From Allacma fusca (taxonomy: Eukaryota > Arthropoda > Collembola > Symphypleona > Sminthuridae): DNA of 64,000 nt. The DNA is taken from NCBI GenBank assembly GCA_947179485.1, contig OX359245.1:43883067-43947066 (forward strand), read 5' to 3'. Under the pieces are notes generated by a model. That model was not told where the DNA came from and made no database searches. It saw only the letters and a program-made list of their open reading frames with translations. Shown here in pieces: positions 11,798 to 21,536 of the stretch. How positions within the stretch are numbered: position 1 is the stretch's first letter; every line of letters starts with the position of its first letter. The translations under genes were made by a program, and so were the position numbers.

Positions 11798-12412
11798 GGT
11801 AATTTTTATTGAGTTTTTTGTTTTCAGCTGATTTGTGCATGTACGTACATAGATACATATATATAGAACATTTGAACTTTTACATTTTCCACAATACATG
11901 CGCTCTGCTATTAAAAATTAGTTTCCTCAAATACTCTACTCCAACAAGTCCAATTTATTGATATTCAATTTACCACGGTACAGTGTAGCTTCCAACTTTA
12001 ATAATTTAGAATCATACTAATTTGGCATAAATCTTACACAAACAAGAACTTTTGCTAATATTTATTTTGCCAGCAAAATATAGGTTTTCCATTCGCAGCT
12101 GTACGTCAGTTAAAAAACTTGTGCGCTAAACGTTTACGTTGTCAGGAATCAACACTGAGAAACCATTGATCCAATAATATTTATCATATTGAAGTAGGAA
12201 TAAGAGAAGCCACAGATGCAATAAAGTTCTTAATAGCAAAAACTTTAAAAAAAAATAAAACGCAGATATGCATAGCTGTCAAAACGACAATCAAATATAC
12301 GGTGTAAACTTATTGGACTGTACCCTGTATAAGAAATGACTTAACGAATGAATATTACAAGCAAGTATGGTATGAATTTTGGAAAAAATATTTGCGTCAA
12401 CCACCATTTTCC
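11798..12412. other. IR copy 1 downstream region
   Basis: Repeated in units 2 (37756-38480) and 3 (50555-50713, then 56395-57230). It contains 'gttttccattcgcagctgtacg' near 12085, which resembles a polypyrimidine-AG acceptor and may lead to a further IR exon. Frames are not consistent between copies, so I do not call an exon. Confidence 0.35.
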
Positions 12413-13045
12413 CTATAAATAATTTTCTGCAAAAGATTTTGCCACTACAGCAATCGGGCTTAGCTGCAGTAGTGGACTGTGCACTGTAAATACTCTTAAC
12501 ATCTGTACCATGCTAAAGCTGTAAGCAGTATCAATTTTGTAGCCAGTCATCCTCAAGTGAGTTTGTATCTGGTGAGAGAGCGTGGTAGCTAAGCATTCCA
12601 AGAAACGAACAAATATTTCAGCTTCTTCCTGGTTTATGTCAAACGTTATATGTAATGTACATATGTACCAGAAACTGTCAGAACACACTGACACTTGTTA
12701 TGAAGCTCGATCACTAGATCATTATGTTCCTGAAATTGAATGTCCAGGGATTCTTCGAATGTCAGCTACGGCTTTTCCGTAGCATTCAGAATTCCATTAT
12801 CAATGTGTGTGCACCATGTACTAAATTTCTTTCGTTCATTTTTCAGCAGATTTTTGCCTAATGAATGGAAATTTTGTGTACTTCCAAACCATGTTTGTAC
12901 ACTGCTACTTTACTATTGGTATGTTTCTTCATTGGCATGCGTGAATCTTCGGTAAGTTTGTGTAGACCAAGTAGTCGAAAACATCTTCAGTAATTTAATC
13001 AGAAGTCCTGCCAAACATGGGTCACCTTCTTATTTGTATGACCAG
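12413..13045 (-). pseudogene. Conserved minus-strand coding segment, copy 1 (possible F-box gene)
   Basis: Read from high to low coordinates, the unit encodes MFGRTSD.ITEDVFDYL (near 13017-12965), then TFEESLDIQFQEHNDL (about 12770-12720), then TFDINQEEAEIFVRFLECL in another frame (about 12645-12585). DVFDYL resembles the F-box IFxYL core. Stops and a deletion relative to unit 2 (its 38905-39228) show decay. A plus-strand frame over the same bases is also open, so strand and family are uncertain. Confidence 0.3.
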
Positions 13046-13994
13046 CAAAATATCAAATCGCCAGTCAAGTTATCAACTTCTCTGTCTGACAACTGGCAGA
13101 GGAATTGCAATTTTAGAACCTTAATGTTGTCTGCAATATCCATGTTGAATTTATTTCTAATTTTGCCAAAACGAAGGCTATACTTGAAAAAAATGCTACA
13201 GAAAATTCTTTCATAAATTATAAATCATTTAAAGGTCAGTATTTTCTACAGAATAAATCCTGGTTTTACGTTGTTTTTATTAACAAAGAATATTACTTAA
13301 TATATACCAACTTTAAATAATTATTTATAGACTGGAAGATTTAAATCCTGTATAAATGCTTGATTTTCTTTGTATTATTGTAAAGGTTCAAATCATTGTA
13401 GTGAGAATCTTTTGACACGAGTCTAACTTATGCTAAAATCTTAGCAAGCTCTAAAATATGAAATAAACTAACATAGCAAAAAGAGCTCAAAAGTTAAAAA
13501 CAAGTTCTCTGGCAAATACTGTCAAATGAATTCCGTATAAATACAGCAGTGAAAAGGACAAAAACTTTTGAAATGGCGTAAAGCCACGCTCGAAGGAGAA
13601 ATATAATATGTTGTAACGTTGTACTCATTTCAGTACTATACTTAACTGAGTGTTTAAAAAACCTGTAGTTTCAAAGTGGCATGTAAATTGTATACCTACG
13701 ATACACTTATGAGGTAATTACATCATTTTATACACATACGATTGCAGTGACTTTGTTTCCGAAGTCAAACCTAATATGAACGTACAAGAATAATTATTAT
13801 AGAATTTTGAAATTCAGAATTCAATGTAAAACAATTACATTAAATCAAGCAAGGAGGGCAGGAACCAATTTCGTGTTGCGGGAAAAAATACCTAAAATTT
13901 CAGGTCTGGGTTGGGTCCAGACGCGTCTCCTGATTCTTTATTACATGACACCAGCTCTGGTGCTAATACGGAAATTAAAATATCCATCGAATCT

Positions 13995-14124
13995 CTACAC
14001 ACTTATATCGCAGTAGTCCGATGAGGATGGAAATTGGAAGAGAGTCCGTAGCACATCTTCGATGTGTTTGAAATCAGGACGCATTTCTGGATCGAATTCC
14101 CAACAACGCATCATGACCTTATAG
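13995..14124 (-). CDS. Kinase last exon, copy B
   Basis: Encodes YKVMMRCWEFDPEMRPDF...DYCDISV and the stop. Carries the subdomain XI Arg in the CWxxDPxxRP signature. Acceptor AG at 14126-14125. Confidence 0.8.
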
Positions 14125-14212
14125 CTACATAAAATTAATAACCACTTATTCTTAAAGGTATTTTCTACGAAAATTCACATGTGAGTATATCGTTTTTAAA
14201 TATAATTATTAC

Positions 14213-14424
14213 ATTTCTTCTGAAGCAAATTTTGGTCGCGAGAGCCTAAGATTTTGTTCCAAGTAATCAACAAATTCAGTAGTCCAGCCCATGCCCGGGT
14301 ATGGAATCAGACCCAAGGAGAAGATTTCCCATAATGTAACTCCATAGGACCAAACATCAGATTTGTGAGTGAACACCATAGATTTTAACGTTTCGATCGC
14401 TAGCCAGCGCCATGGAAGCTTTGT
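14213..14424 (-). CDS. Kinase C-lobe exon, copy B
   Basis: [15 protein letters not shown] then [16 protein letters not shown] and PYPGMGW: end of activation loop and subdomains IX-X. Fully open; it would be in frame with the kinase were it not for the upstream 5-base deletion. Confidence 0.85.
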
Positions 14425-14647
14425 CTAAGAAAGTATAAGTATTTGCGGAATTTGTAATCTCTTAGATCACATTACAATATATATGTAATTATCTGTAAGC
14501 TTAAACATAAGCCTGCTGTTATAATTGTATGTGAAAAAAGTTTACTGAATAAAATTCTACTTTACCTCCAAATGACACAAAAAGGGGGAATCATGTATTA
14601 TTTATGGAGCATATGAATTAAAATAAAATTATATTACTTCAACGTAC

Positions 14648-14765
14648 CTGCGACTGTTTAACATAATTGTCATAATTCAGAAGCTGGCGAGATAGTCCGA
14701 AATCCGTTATTTTGACGTGGTTTTCGCTGTACAAAAGAACTAGTGGCTAAGTCCCCATGGATAAC
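14648..14765 (-). pseudogene. Kinase catalytic-loop exon with 5-base deletion, copy B
   Basis: Reads VIHGDLAT and then loses frame; copy C reads IHGDLATRNVLLYSENH then ITDFGLSRQL. Copy B lacks five bases between 'ctagt' and 'tctttt' (near 14740 on the plus strand). The missing bases encode the catalytic-loop Arg-Asn, and the shift removes DFG. The HGD triplet replaces the usual HRD. Confidence 0.85.
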
Positions 14766-14855
14766 CTAAGTTTTATGTTAACAAAGCATACATTGTAGAC
14801 AACTTTTAAAATAAATACACATTTATTTTGTAAATTTTAAAATGAAACCAGACAC

Positions 14856-15073
14856 CCTCTTGCTTTCCAAGTGTTGCATTCCTCGTGCAATTTGAACAGC
14901 CCAATTCACAAAAACGTTCCCACTCAATGAATCGATTGTCCCAGGGATTTCCTGATTTGTAATTGTTTGTTCATTTATTGAAACCAAATTGTCAAGTTTT
15001 GTCCTCACAGTCGTTCGAAGGTGCAAATCCAAGCTTCCCAAAGGGCAGTACTCGACCAATACATAAACTCTTC
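14856..15073 (-). CDS. Kinase hinge and alphaE exon, copy B
   Basis: Encodes RVYVLVEYCPLGSLDLHLR, the hinge of tyrosine kinases, then a kinase-insert-like stretch (LDNLVSINEQ) and WAVQIARGMQHLESKR, which leads directly into VIHGD in the next exon. The insert places the kinase near the split-kinase/FGFR-like receptor group. Paralogue at 42570-42787. Confidence 0.85.
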
Positions 15074-15297
15074 CTGAAAACAATTAAAATGAATTACACT
15101 CCATTATATTTAATGCATAGGAATACATTATAATTTCGCAGATTGAATGATGTTTGGCGAAGGTATGTATTCTTATTATTGGGCCTGACATGTACATAGA
15201 CCACTATGACTACGTGCAATAGTGATGTTGTAACTTTTGAAAATTCGAAATATCGAAACAACACGTATGTATGTAAGTAACTTATTGTAAATCTAAC

Positions 15298-15516
15298 CTT
15301 CTCTCAAAAATTCTGTGCATGCCCCGAGTAATTGTACAATATTTTCGTGCATTTCCAGGTGAATCATGACTTTCAGCTCGGACATAAGAGCCAGTAGAAT
15401 GGATCTGTCAACTTTGGGCTTGGTTGTTTTCACTGCAATGTTGTCAGTATTGGAATGTCCAGCCAACTGTCCTTTAAATACAATACCAAAAGCTCCTTCT
15501 CCAAGTTTTTGGTCTT
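15298..15516 (-). CDS. Kinase N-lobe exon, copy B
   Basis: DQKLGEGAFGIVFKGQL (glycine-rich loop), IAVKTTKPK (ATP-binding Lys), LMSELKVMIHL (alphaC Glu), HENIVQLLGAC (beta4). All canonical N-lobe residues are present. Paralogues at 43003-43221 (intact) and 4207-4315 (truncated). Confidence 0.88.
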
Positions 15517-15630
15517 CTGCCGGGTAAACAATGAATAAAGTAATAATTCTAGAGAACAGGACATTCAAAGCAATATTGAGCGCTCAGAAAGCGGTAAGTT
15601 CGTACAATATAAATTTTCAAAGGAATTAAC

Positions 15631-15775
15631 CTAAAATTGTAAAATCTTCCCACTTTATCTCAAACTCTTGGTTGTAAGGTATGAACTGGGCGTTCTCGTG
15701 AGCAAACTGGCCAGCTCTGATCTGATTTCCATCTCCTTTCTCAAATAACTCTATTTCCATAGAAGTCAGTAGATC
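15631..15775 (-). CDS. Juxtamembrane exon, copy B
   Basis: Encodes DLLTSMEIELFEKGDGNQ then IPYNQEFEIKWEDFTIL. The PYxxxxEIKxEDF pattern is the usual lead-in to receptor tyrosine kinase domains. Joins in phase to the transmembrane exon and the N-lobe exon. Paralogues at 4429-4573 and 43336-43480. Confidence 0.8.
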
Positions 15776-15855
15776 CTAACATCAAAAATTTTGCAATGAT
15801 TGATCCATACGCTTGTTTATTGCCATTAATAGTTGACATGAGTAATTTTAATTAC

Positions 15856-17524
15856 GCTTCTTCGCCGGTACTTCCTGTACAAAATAATGAATGGTATCCC
15901 TAAAATGATGACGATTCCCAAAAGGCTGTACCAGTATGGAGCCAGGGTTCCCGTATTTGTTTCAAGAGTATCATTTAAAGTGTCTCTTTCATCGGAGCCA
16001 TCGCTGCAATGAGTTACACCATCAAAATAAAAATGTCCAGGAATGCATCCACTCTTATCATGGCACTCAAACTCCGACCAATGACAACGACTTCCGTCGT
16101 CGCAACGTTTTTCGTCAGAGCCATCTCTGCAGTCATTGCGTCCATTACAGATGTACCTCCTTGGAAAGCATTCGGTGCTATTTGGGCATGCGAAATGTGT
16201 CCAGTAGCATGAGGATCCGTCTAGACAATTTTCTTCATCTGACCCATCATCACAATCTCTTTTTCCATCGCATTTCTCATCACCGGAAAGGCATCGTTTG
16301 CTAATACGACAAGGAAATTGTGTCCAGAGGCATCCGTGTTTGCCTTGCTGACAGTTTTCCTCATCGGATCCATCGAATTCACCGCAGTCACGGTAGCCAT
16401 CACAAATGTTGTACAAGTAATATTTTTTATTTGACACTTTGCACCTAAGTGGTCCGTTGGTTCTCTCGGTACTGGTACATTTTTTTTCGTCTGATCCATC
16501 TCTACAGTGGTTCTGTTGATCGCACATTTTTACCTTAGGTATGCATTTATTTCCCTTATGGCACGCAAATTGGGTCGGATGACAACCATCTAAATCTCTA
16601 CAATTTTCTTCGTCGGAAGTATCCGTAATACCACAATCATTAGCACCATTGCACACACTTGTCTCATCAATACAAATTTTGGAAATGTTGCAAGTAAACT
16701 GTTCTGAATTACAGTTGCGCCATGCTCTATATGAACAATTTTCCTCATCGGAACCATCGCTGCAGTCTTCCACACCGTCACAAACAGCACTTCTCAGAAT
16801 GCATTTATTGCCTAGGCGGCACGCATGCTGGGTCCAATGACAACCGTTGACCTGCCTGCAATCTTCTTCATCAGAGCCATCAATGTCTCCGCAATCTTTA
16901 ATTCCATTGCATACATCGCTCAGGGAAATGCAAATCATGGTGACATTGCAAAGAAACCCTTTTTCAGAGCAGCTTACCATCCGGTCTCTGTTTCTGGATG
17001 TGAGACAATGTTCCTCATCCGACCCATCTTCGCAGTTTTTCTTACCATCACAAATTTGGCTTCTCGGAATGCATTTATTACCCAGGCGGCAGGAATGCTG
17101 AGTCCAATGGCAACCATTGACCTGCCTGCAATCTCTTTCATCCGAGTCATCAATCCCTCCACCATCGTTAATTCCATTGCACACACTCTCCAGAGAAATG
17201 CAAATCGTGGTGACATTGCAGGAAAACTCGCTGTCAGCGCAGCTTTCCATACTGTACATGTTTCTGGATCTGTGACAGTTCTCTTCATCGGAACCGTCTT
17301 TGCAATCTAATTTTCCATCGCACTTAAGGTGCCCAGGAATACATTGATTCCCCTTGCGACATCCGTGCTGAGACCAATGACACCCGTTTACATCTTTACA
17401 ATTTTCTTCGTCGGAGTTGTCCCCACTTCCACAATCATTGCGTCCATCACAAACTAGTTTTTGACGAATACATGCATTGGATATGTTGCATTGGAACTCG
17501 TGTTTTTGGCAGCTGCTTATGTTT
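15856..17524 (-). CDS. LDLa x12 plus transmembrane exon, copy B
   Basis: A single 1.67 kb open exon with twelve LDLa modules. Odd- and even-numbered modules alternate between two subtypes (CNVTTICISL... and CHWTQHxCRLGNKCI...), so the array grew by two-repeat units. Module 9 is degenerate at its first Cys and module 12 lacks its last Cys. Several N-x-S/T sites. After module 12: linker, a membrane span (WYSLLGIVIILGIPFIILY) and RKYRRR. Calcium-binding acidic residues (D-x-SDE) are kept in most modules. LDLa arrays normally bind ligands or lipoproteins outside the cell. Confidence 0.9.
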
Positions 17525-17663
17525 CTACACACATTAATTTTTTTAAACGGCATAATAATGTAGGATTCTGAATAATGAGTTATAGAAAGCGTGTATTTAT
17601 ATCTATGAAATTACGGTATTGACAACAATATTTTAGTATTTTACGGCTGTACAAAAATATTAC

Positions 17664-18000
17664 CCGAGTTTCATAATGCTTGCATGTATCCATTCGATGC
17701 TTGACTGGATATTGGTAAATAACGTCATTGTCTCGTGAATATAATTATTTCCAATAGAAATGATTCCGCACAAGTAACCATCCAAGTATTTGTCATAGCA
17801 CATTAAAAATCCATTACAATCTTCACGCATACGTAGACCTCGAGTTGAAGCGCACATGTGCTTACCCGTAATGGTAGGGAACGCTTTCTTGCACACTCTA
17901 TTTTCAAAAAGATTAGTGCGCTTCTTAATGAGATAATAATTAGTGGTTAATGCATCCAGTTTTGATTTCCCGTTCACCCAAGTTACAAAATCGACTGCGT
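17664..18000 (-). CDS. S1 pseudoprotease carboxy-half exon, copy B
   Basis: Reads DFVTWVNGKS, NRVCKKAFP, KHMCAST, MREDCNGFLMC, YLCGIISIGNN, LFTNIQSSIEWIHASIMKLG. The order matches trypsin from the GWG region to the terminal helix (YTNVxxxxxWI). Aligned without gaps, GDSGGPxxC becomes EDCNGFLMC, so Ser195 is Cys. Open and in phase with both neighbours. Confidence 0.8.
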
Positions 18001-18107
18001 CTGTTTGGATAGAAAACCATTTTTATTTAGACCCGCGGAACGAAGGTTAAAATATTGTAAATTTTACGTGTACGGACAAAACATGCTTTATGTGAGTACA
18101 CCCTTAC

Positions 18108-18469
18108 CTATATAATTTGTATTTCGCTTGGGAAGTAAAACTGAATATTTTTCGTTATCTATGTCCAGACCTTCTGTTAGGACTAGAAGTGCGATATCAT
18201 TTTCAAATGTGCCCTGAATGAAGTTGTCGTGAATGATTACTTGTTTCACATTCTGGTTCTGATTTTTTACATTTTCGTACTTGTCATGTGATGCTATGCT
18301 GATGTTAACTGGAGACAGTCCAATAATGCAATGGGCGGATGTAAGAGCAACAAATGTGGTCAATAGAGCGGCAGTGCATTGGCAGGTACCTGGCGGGCTT
18401 TCTAGCCAACCAAAGTAGGCATCAAAATTAGGGGAGGTAACATCGTCTAAAAATGATTTTATGTAAATT
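18108..18469 (-). CDS. S1 pseudoprotease amino-half exon, copy B
   Basis: Contains VALTSAHCIIG (His57 motif), FENDIALLVLTEGL (Asp102 motif) and VLLPKRNTNYI. The usual IVGG start corresponds to FLDDVTSPNF, so no zymogen-activation site. Two extra bases near the 5' end (plus-strand 'atgtaaatt' near 18461) create a stop in the expected phase; copies A and D lack them. Confidence 0.7.
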
Positions 18470-18689
18470 CTAACTATTTTAAAACACCATAGCCAAGAAC
18501 ATCAACTAATGTTTGTACACAAGAAAATAGTAGCAAACGAAACGAATACAGATAGGCTGTTGTGCATTTGCAGTTAATACGGCCCTGTAATTTATGGTAT
18601 ATTGCAAATCAAATAAAAAATTACATACCGTACACAGCAGGAAAAGTAGTCATGATGACTGTGCACAACTCCTGTGTTGAGGACTGTAC

Positions 18690-18960
18690 AAGCTCAGCAT
18701 CACTACTATAATAAACTAATGGTATTGTTTGAAAGGGGCGCGTATTTGCAAACTTAGTGATGTTAACTTTAATAATAAACGATACGTAGTTGTTCGTCGG
18801 AAATATTTACTCAAACGCGTGTTGAAGGAAAGTTTTAGTGGAAGTGGACGTGCAGAAAACTGACCACAAATGCACGACGGACAATTTTGTGGTTAAAAGT
18901 TTTAATGTACACAATTGAAGTATGAGAAGTTCTCACATCCTTATTTCTAAAATGCTAGCG
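18690..18960. other. Upstream flank of kinase copy B
   Basis: Conserved with 8774-8990 and 62960-63230. No gene; probably includes the promoter and 5' untranslated region of the receptor kinase. Confidence 0.4.
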
Positions 18961-19104
18961 TTATATGCAAAAGAAGCAAAATAAATAGGAGAGAAACGTT
19001 GTCATTAACAGGGACTGTATGGCCTAACTGTACGAAATATTGAATAATTCTATGTTCTCTATATTTTGCTGCAATATCAAATTGTTGATTGTCTTTATTA
19101 TCAT

Positions 19105-20837
19105 TTAGATCACGGGTTTATATAGCGTATAATCTGGTTCAAGTTTACAATAATTTGGAGTAGCATCTAAATAAAGTCTAAATAACAAAAGGAAATTCCA
19201 TGAGGCAAATATTGTGTTACAAATCTTATAGGTTCTTAAAACTACAGGCTTAAGTTGGTCTTCAGTCCCGAGAGTTTTAATACTGTCAAAACTATCAATA
19301 TGTAGTGTCACCAAAGTCCAATGCGTTGCATCCTCGCGGTCAAGTTTACTCTTTTTACTCATGACATTCATACATGATAAATTCTTTGTACATGACAAAA
19401 TCATTCTTACAATTAGTCAATCTTATTTCTTAAATGTTTTACTTAAATAATTTCAACATCCTCCGTAATTAATTTTCTAGTATAACTATTCTTTGTATGT
19501 ATATATACCGAAAATTATCGCGCATCTTTCAGTTGTAAAAATTATTTTCTGCGATGTCTTGAAGATGAATTGTTTCTTCGTGCTTCTCTTCATCTTTTGC
19601 TGATTCGTCCTTGTCTTTGAGACTTAAACTTCTTGATGCATTTTCTTGCTGCAAATAAAAGTGCAATTTTTCCAGATATGCATGAACTTATAATTAGCCC
19701 AACTTCAGTTGAAGTCCATGAGTTATTGAAATACTGAAATACAATCAAGTTTCTCACTTCTCTTTGAATCTCTAGCTCACTCTTCTTCCAATCCTGATCA
19801 ATCTCGGCTGTCTGATTATTCCAATTAATCTTCGAGTTTAAATGGTAATTGGTTTGCTCAATTAACAAAGGTTCTTCTTTCTCTCTGTAAATAATCTTGA
19901 GTAATGATTATTTATATTCTATCCCGTTCAAGGTGAACGTGGCGGATAAGGGTAGTGTGAGCACATGGAGTGGACACAAAATGTTTCTCCTTCCAATTAC
20001 ATAACTGCTTCCAGGGCAGTATATATTATATAGGTCGTTGAAGAGTTTAACCTGTACAAACTCCTTCTCATCTTCTTCTCTGGAGATTTGGCATCTCTCA
20101 GTTTTGAAATAAGTTCCATCTTCAAATGTGGAACTGTTTGAGCAGTTCAATGACACGTCTAGTGACAATTGTCTGGGTTCCTCTAGGAATTTTGTGCTGT
20201 ATACACAGTCTTCATCTGCTGATATGGTCACTAAAATAGGACCGGCGTATTTCAATCTGCAACATTATTCCTTTTCGTCATAATGTAAATGGCATCTGCT
20301 TGAACTCTGACAAGGCTCCTATTAACGAATGGAATGGAAAAGTCAATTGTTATAGCCTTTTGGTTCTCGTCCATCACACAGCTTTGGAATGTTCCATTTT
20401 CCACACGGTAATGTGATGTTAAGGGAATCGAACAACTCTGTGGAAATTTTCTTTTTCCTCCAAGTTTTGCCACTGATTTGTAAAATCTTTTTGCCCTCTA
20501 ACAGTCGTCTTGTGAGGTGGGAAATTACATATTGCAGATCGATTACTTTCTGCTTGAATGACATCAGATCAGCTTCCAATGTATCCAATCTGGAGTTTAC
20601 AATGCGCATCTCCATTTGAAATGTCTTCATCCTTTTGTTAGCTGTTAAAACATCTCTTTCCAAAGTCCAAATCAATTTTGGCCTTTTCGTGTACAGTATT
20701 ATGCTGCACAAAGCTCTGCGCTTTACAGGTGCTTCTAAATCCTTCCCTTCCTGAGCAAATGACACATGCTCACTTTTCGGTGAGGAAAGTGAAATACATG
20801 TCAGTCGTTTGCTCAAAAAACCAGGGATACCATTCAT
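19105..20837 (-). pseudogene. Decayed envelope-like glycoprotein (possible endogenous viral or retroelement env)
   Basis: Several minus-strand frames follow one another (20837-20343, 20473-20252, 20255-19908, 19868-19590, 19404-19105). The first has a heptad-like coiled-coil stretch near 20640-20500. The next two are rich in Cys and N-x-S/T sites. The fourth ends with a hydrophobic span near 19700-19640 and a basic tail (KCIKKFKSQRQ). This is the layout of a class of membrane fusion glycoproteins. At least two frameshifts and several stops separate the parts, so it is dead. It lies in the opposite direction to the neighbouring Ty3/gypsy element. Family not identified; a non-viral surface protein is not excluded. 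Confidence 0.4.
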
Positions 20838-20950
20838 GGTGAATAGGAAAATCCAGGAAATAATGTTAACGCAAACTAATGTAGTACAATTCGTTAGGTA
20901 AATATCGATTCTCGAAAAAGCATTACAAATTTAGCTACCATTCTGTACTC

Positions 20951-21331
20951 TGTGAAGTATAATATTAACGTACACATATACTATTCCATGATGCAATGCT
21001 ATATGCTTGTTATAAAGAAACATTCATGTATTTTATGTGTGAAACAAATCTAGCGTATGAAAATATAAGGAGGCTGAAGTCATGAATTCAGCCTCCCTAT
21101 AAACTTGTATCACCATATGAAATGTAACAAGCAGCAAGAAGGAGATAAGGAGACAGAATCGCAGACGAATAAACGAGACATAGAGAATCATCATTGGTAT
21201 ACATACGCACTTGTTTGTATAGACTTCGCGACAGTTCCTCTCACACAAGCTCTAAAAAGATAAATATCTCTCCCCTTTTGTTCATATCAACATCTTCATA
21301 TAATTCTCCAATCCACTATAAGTACTTAACA
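20951..21331 (+). repeat. 5' LTR of Ty3/gypsy-like element
   Basis: Begins TGTGAAGTATAATATTAACG and is taken to end ...ACTTAACA. The first 146 bases recur at 33835-33980. It contains a perfect 10-base inverted repeat, ggaggctgaa...ttcagcctcc, near 21070, and a TATA-like 'ctataagta' near 21317. 'tggtggaggtgc' just after the end could be a primer-binding site. Left flank matches unit 1 near 10190. Confidence 0.65.
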
Positions 21332-21536
21332 TGGTGGAGGTGCTACGTTCCTCGTCCTCTCTCCTGTGCTACTAAGACATCCTCTTTGTTTTCAAAATTC
21401 CACTTGGTAGCGTCAGCCAAGGCTCTGCTCGAAATTTCTACCTTCGGTTTTCCACATCACCCCCATATCCCGCGAAATCTGCCTTTTACGTGTCGTACAG
21501 CTTCATACTAGCCGTGAGTACGTTCAGTTCAAAGGC

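Larger units (their letters stand above)
690..13330. repeat. Segmental duplication unit 1
   Basis: First copy of a tandem unit. Order: spacer and kinase 3' flank (about 700-1367), receptor kinase copy A on the minus strand (1368 to about 8800), spacer (about 8990-10550), IR-like copy 1 on the plus strand (10553-11797), and the conserved minus-strand segment (about 12413-13045). The same order and near-identical spacer sequence recur in units 2 and 3. Removing the Merlin-like block and two hAT-type inserts leaves roughly 8.6 kb. The borders are arbitrary points on a head-to-tail array. Confidence 0.8.
13995..18690 (-). pseudogene. Receptor kinase copy B (S1-LDLa x12-TM-tyrosine kinase), most complete copy
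   Basis: Exons in order: 5' exon ending 18629 (donor GTATGT); S1 amino half 18469-18108; S1 carboxy half 18000-17664; LDLa/TM 17524-15856; juxtamembrane 15775-15631; N-lobe 15516-15298; hinge/alphaD-E 15073-14856; catalytic loop 14765-14648; C-lobe 14424-14213; last 14124-13995. All junctions fit GT-AG and phases agree (for example WEDFTILEDQKLGEGAFG across the juxtamembrane/N-lobe junction). Two lesions: in the catalytic-loop exon five bases (present in copy C) are missing after IHGDLAT, giving a frameshift and early stop; near 18459 two extra bases put a stop at the start of the S1 part unless another acceptor is used. If expressed it would give a secreted/membrane ectodomain with half a kinase. 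Confidence 0.85.

Noticed and set aside
12085-12170. IR final exon (GFPFAAVRQF in unit 3, also in units 1 and 2)
   Set aside because: Acceptor-like sequence is present, but the phase from the preceding donor gives an early stop in every copy.
15936-17310. Plus-strand open frames opposite the LDLa exon
   Set aside because: They mirror the repeated LDLa codons on the minus strand; the same shadows occur at 4732-5230 and 43641-44009.
17664-18000. Active serine protease
   Set aside because: Ser195 is Cys and the IVGG activation site is absent in all copies; a Cys nucleophile is conceivable but not supported.
21060-21098. Transcription terminator hairpin (ggaggctgaagtca...ttcagcctcc)
   Set aside because: It lies inside the LTR and recurs in the 3' LTR; a bacterial-type terminator makes no sense here.
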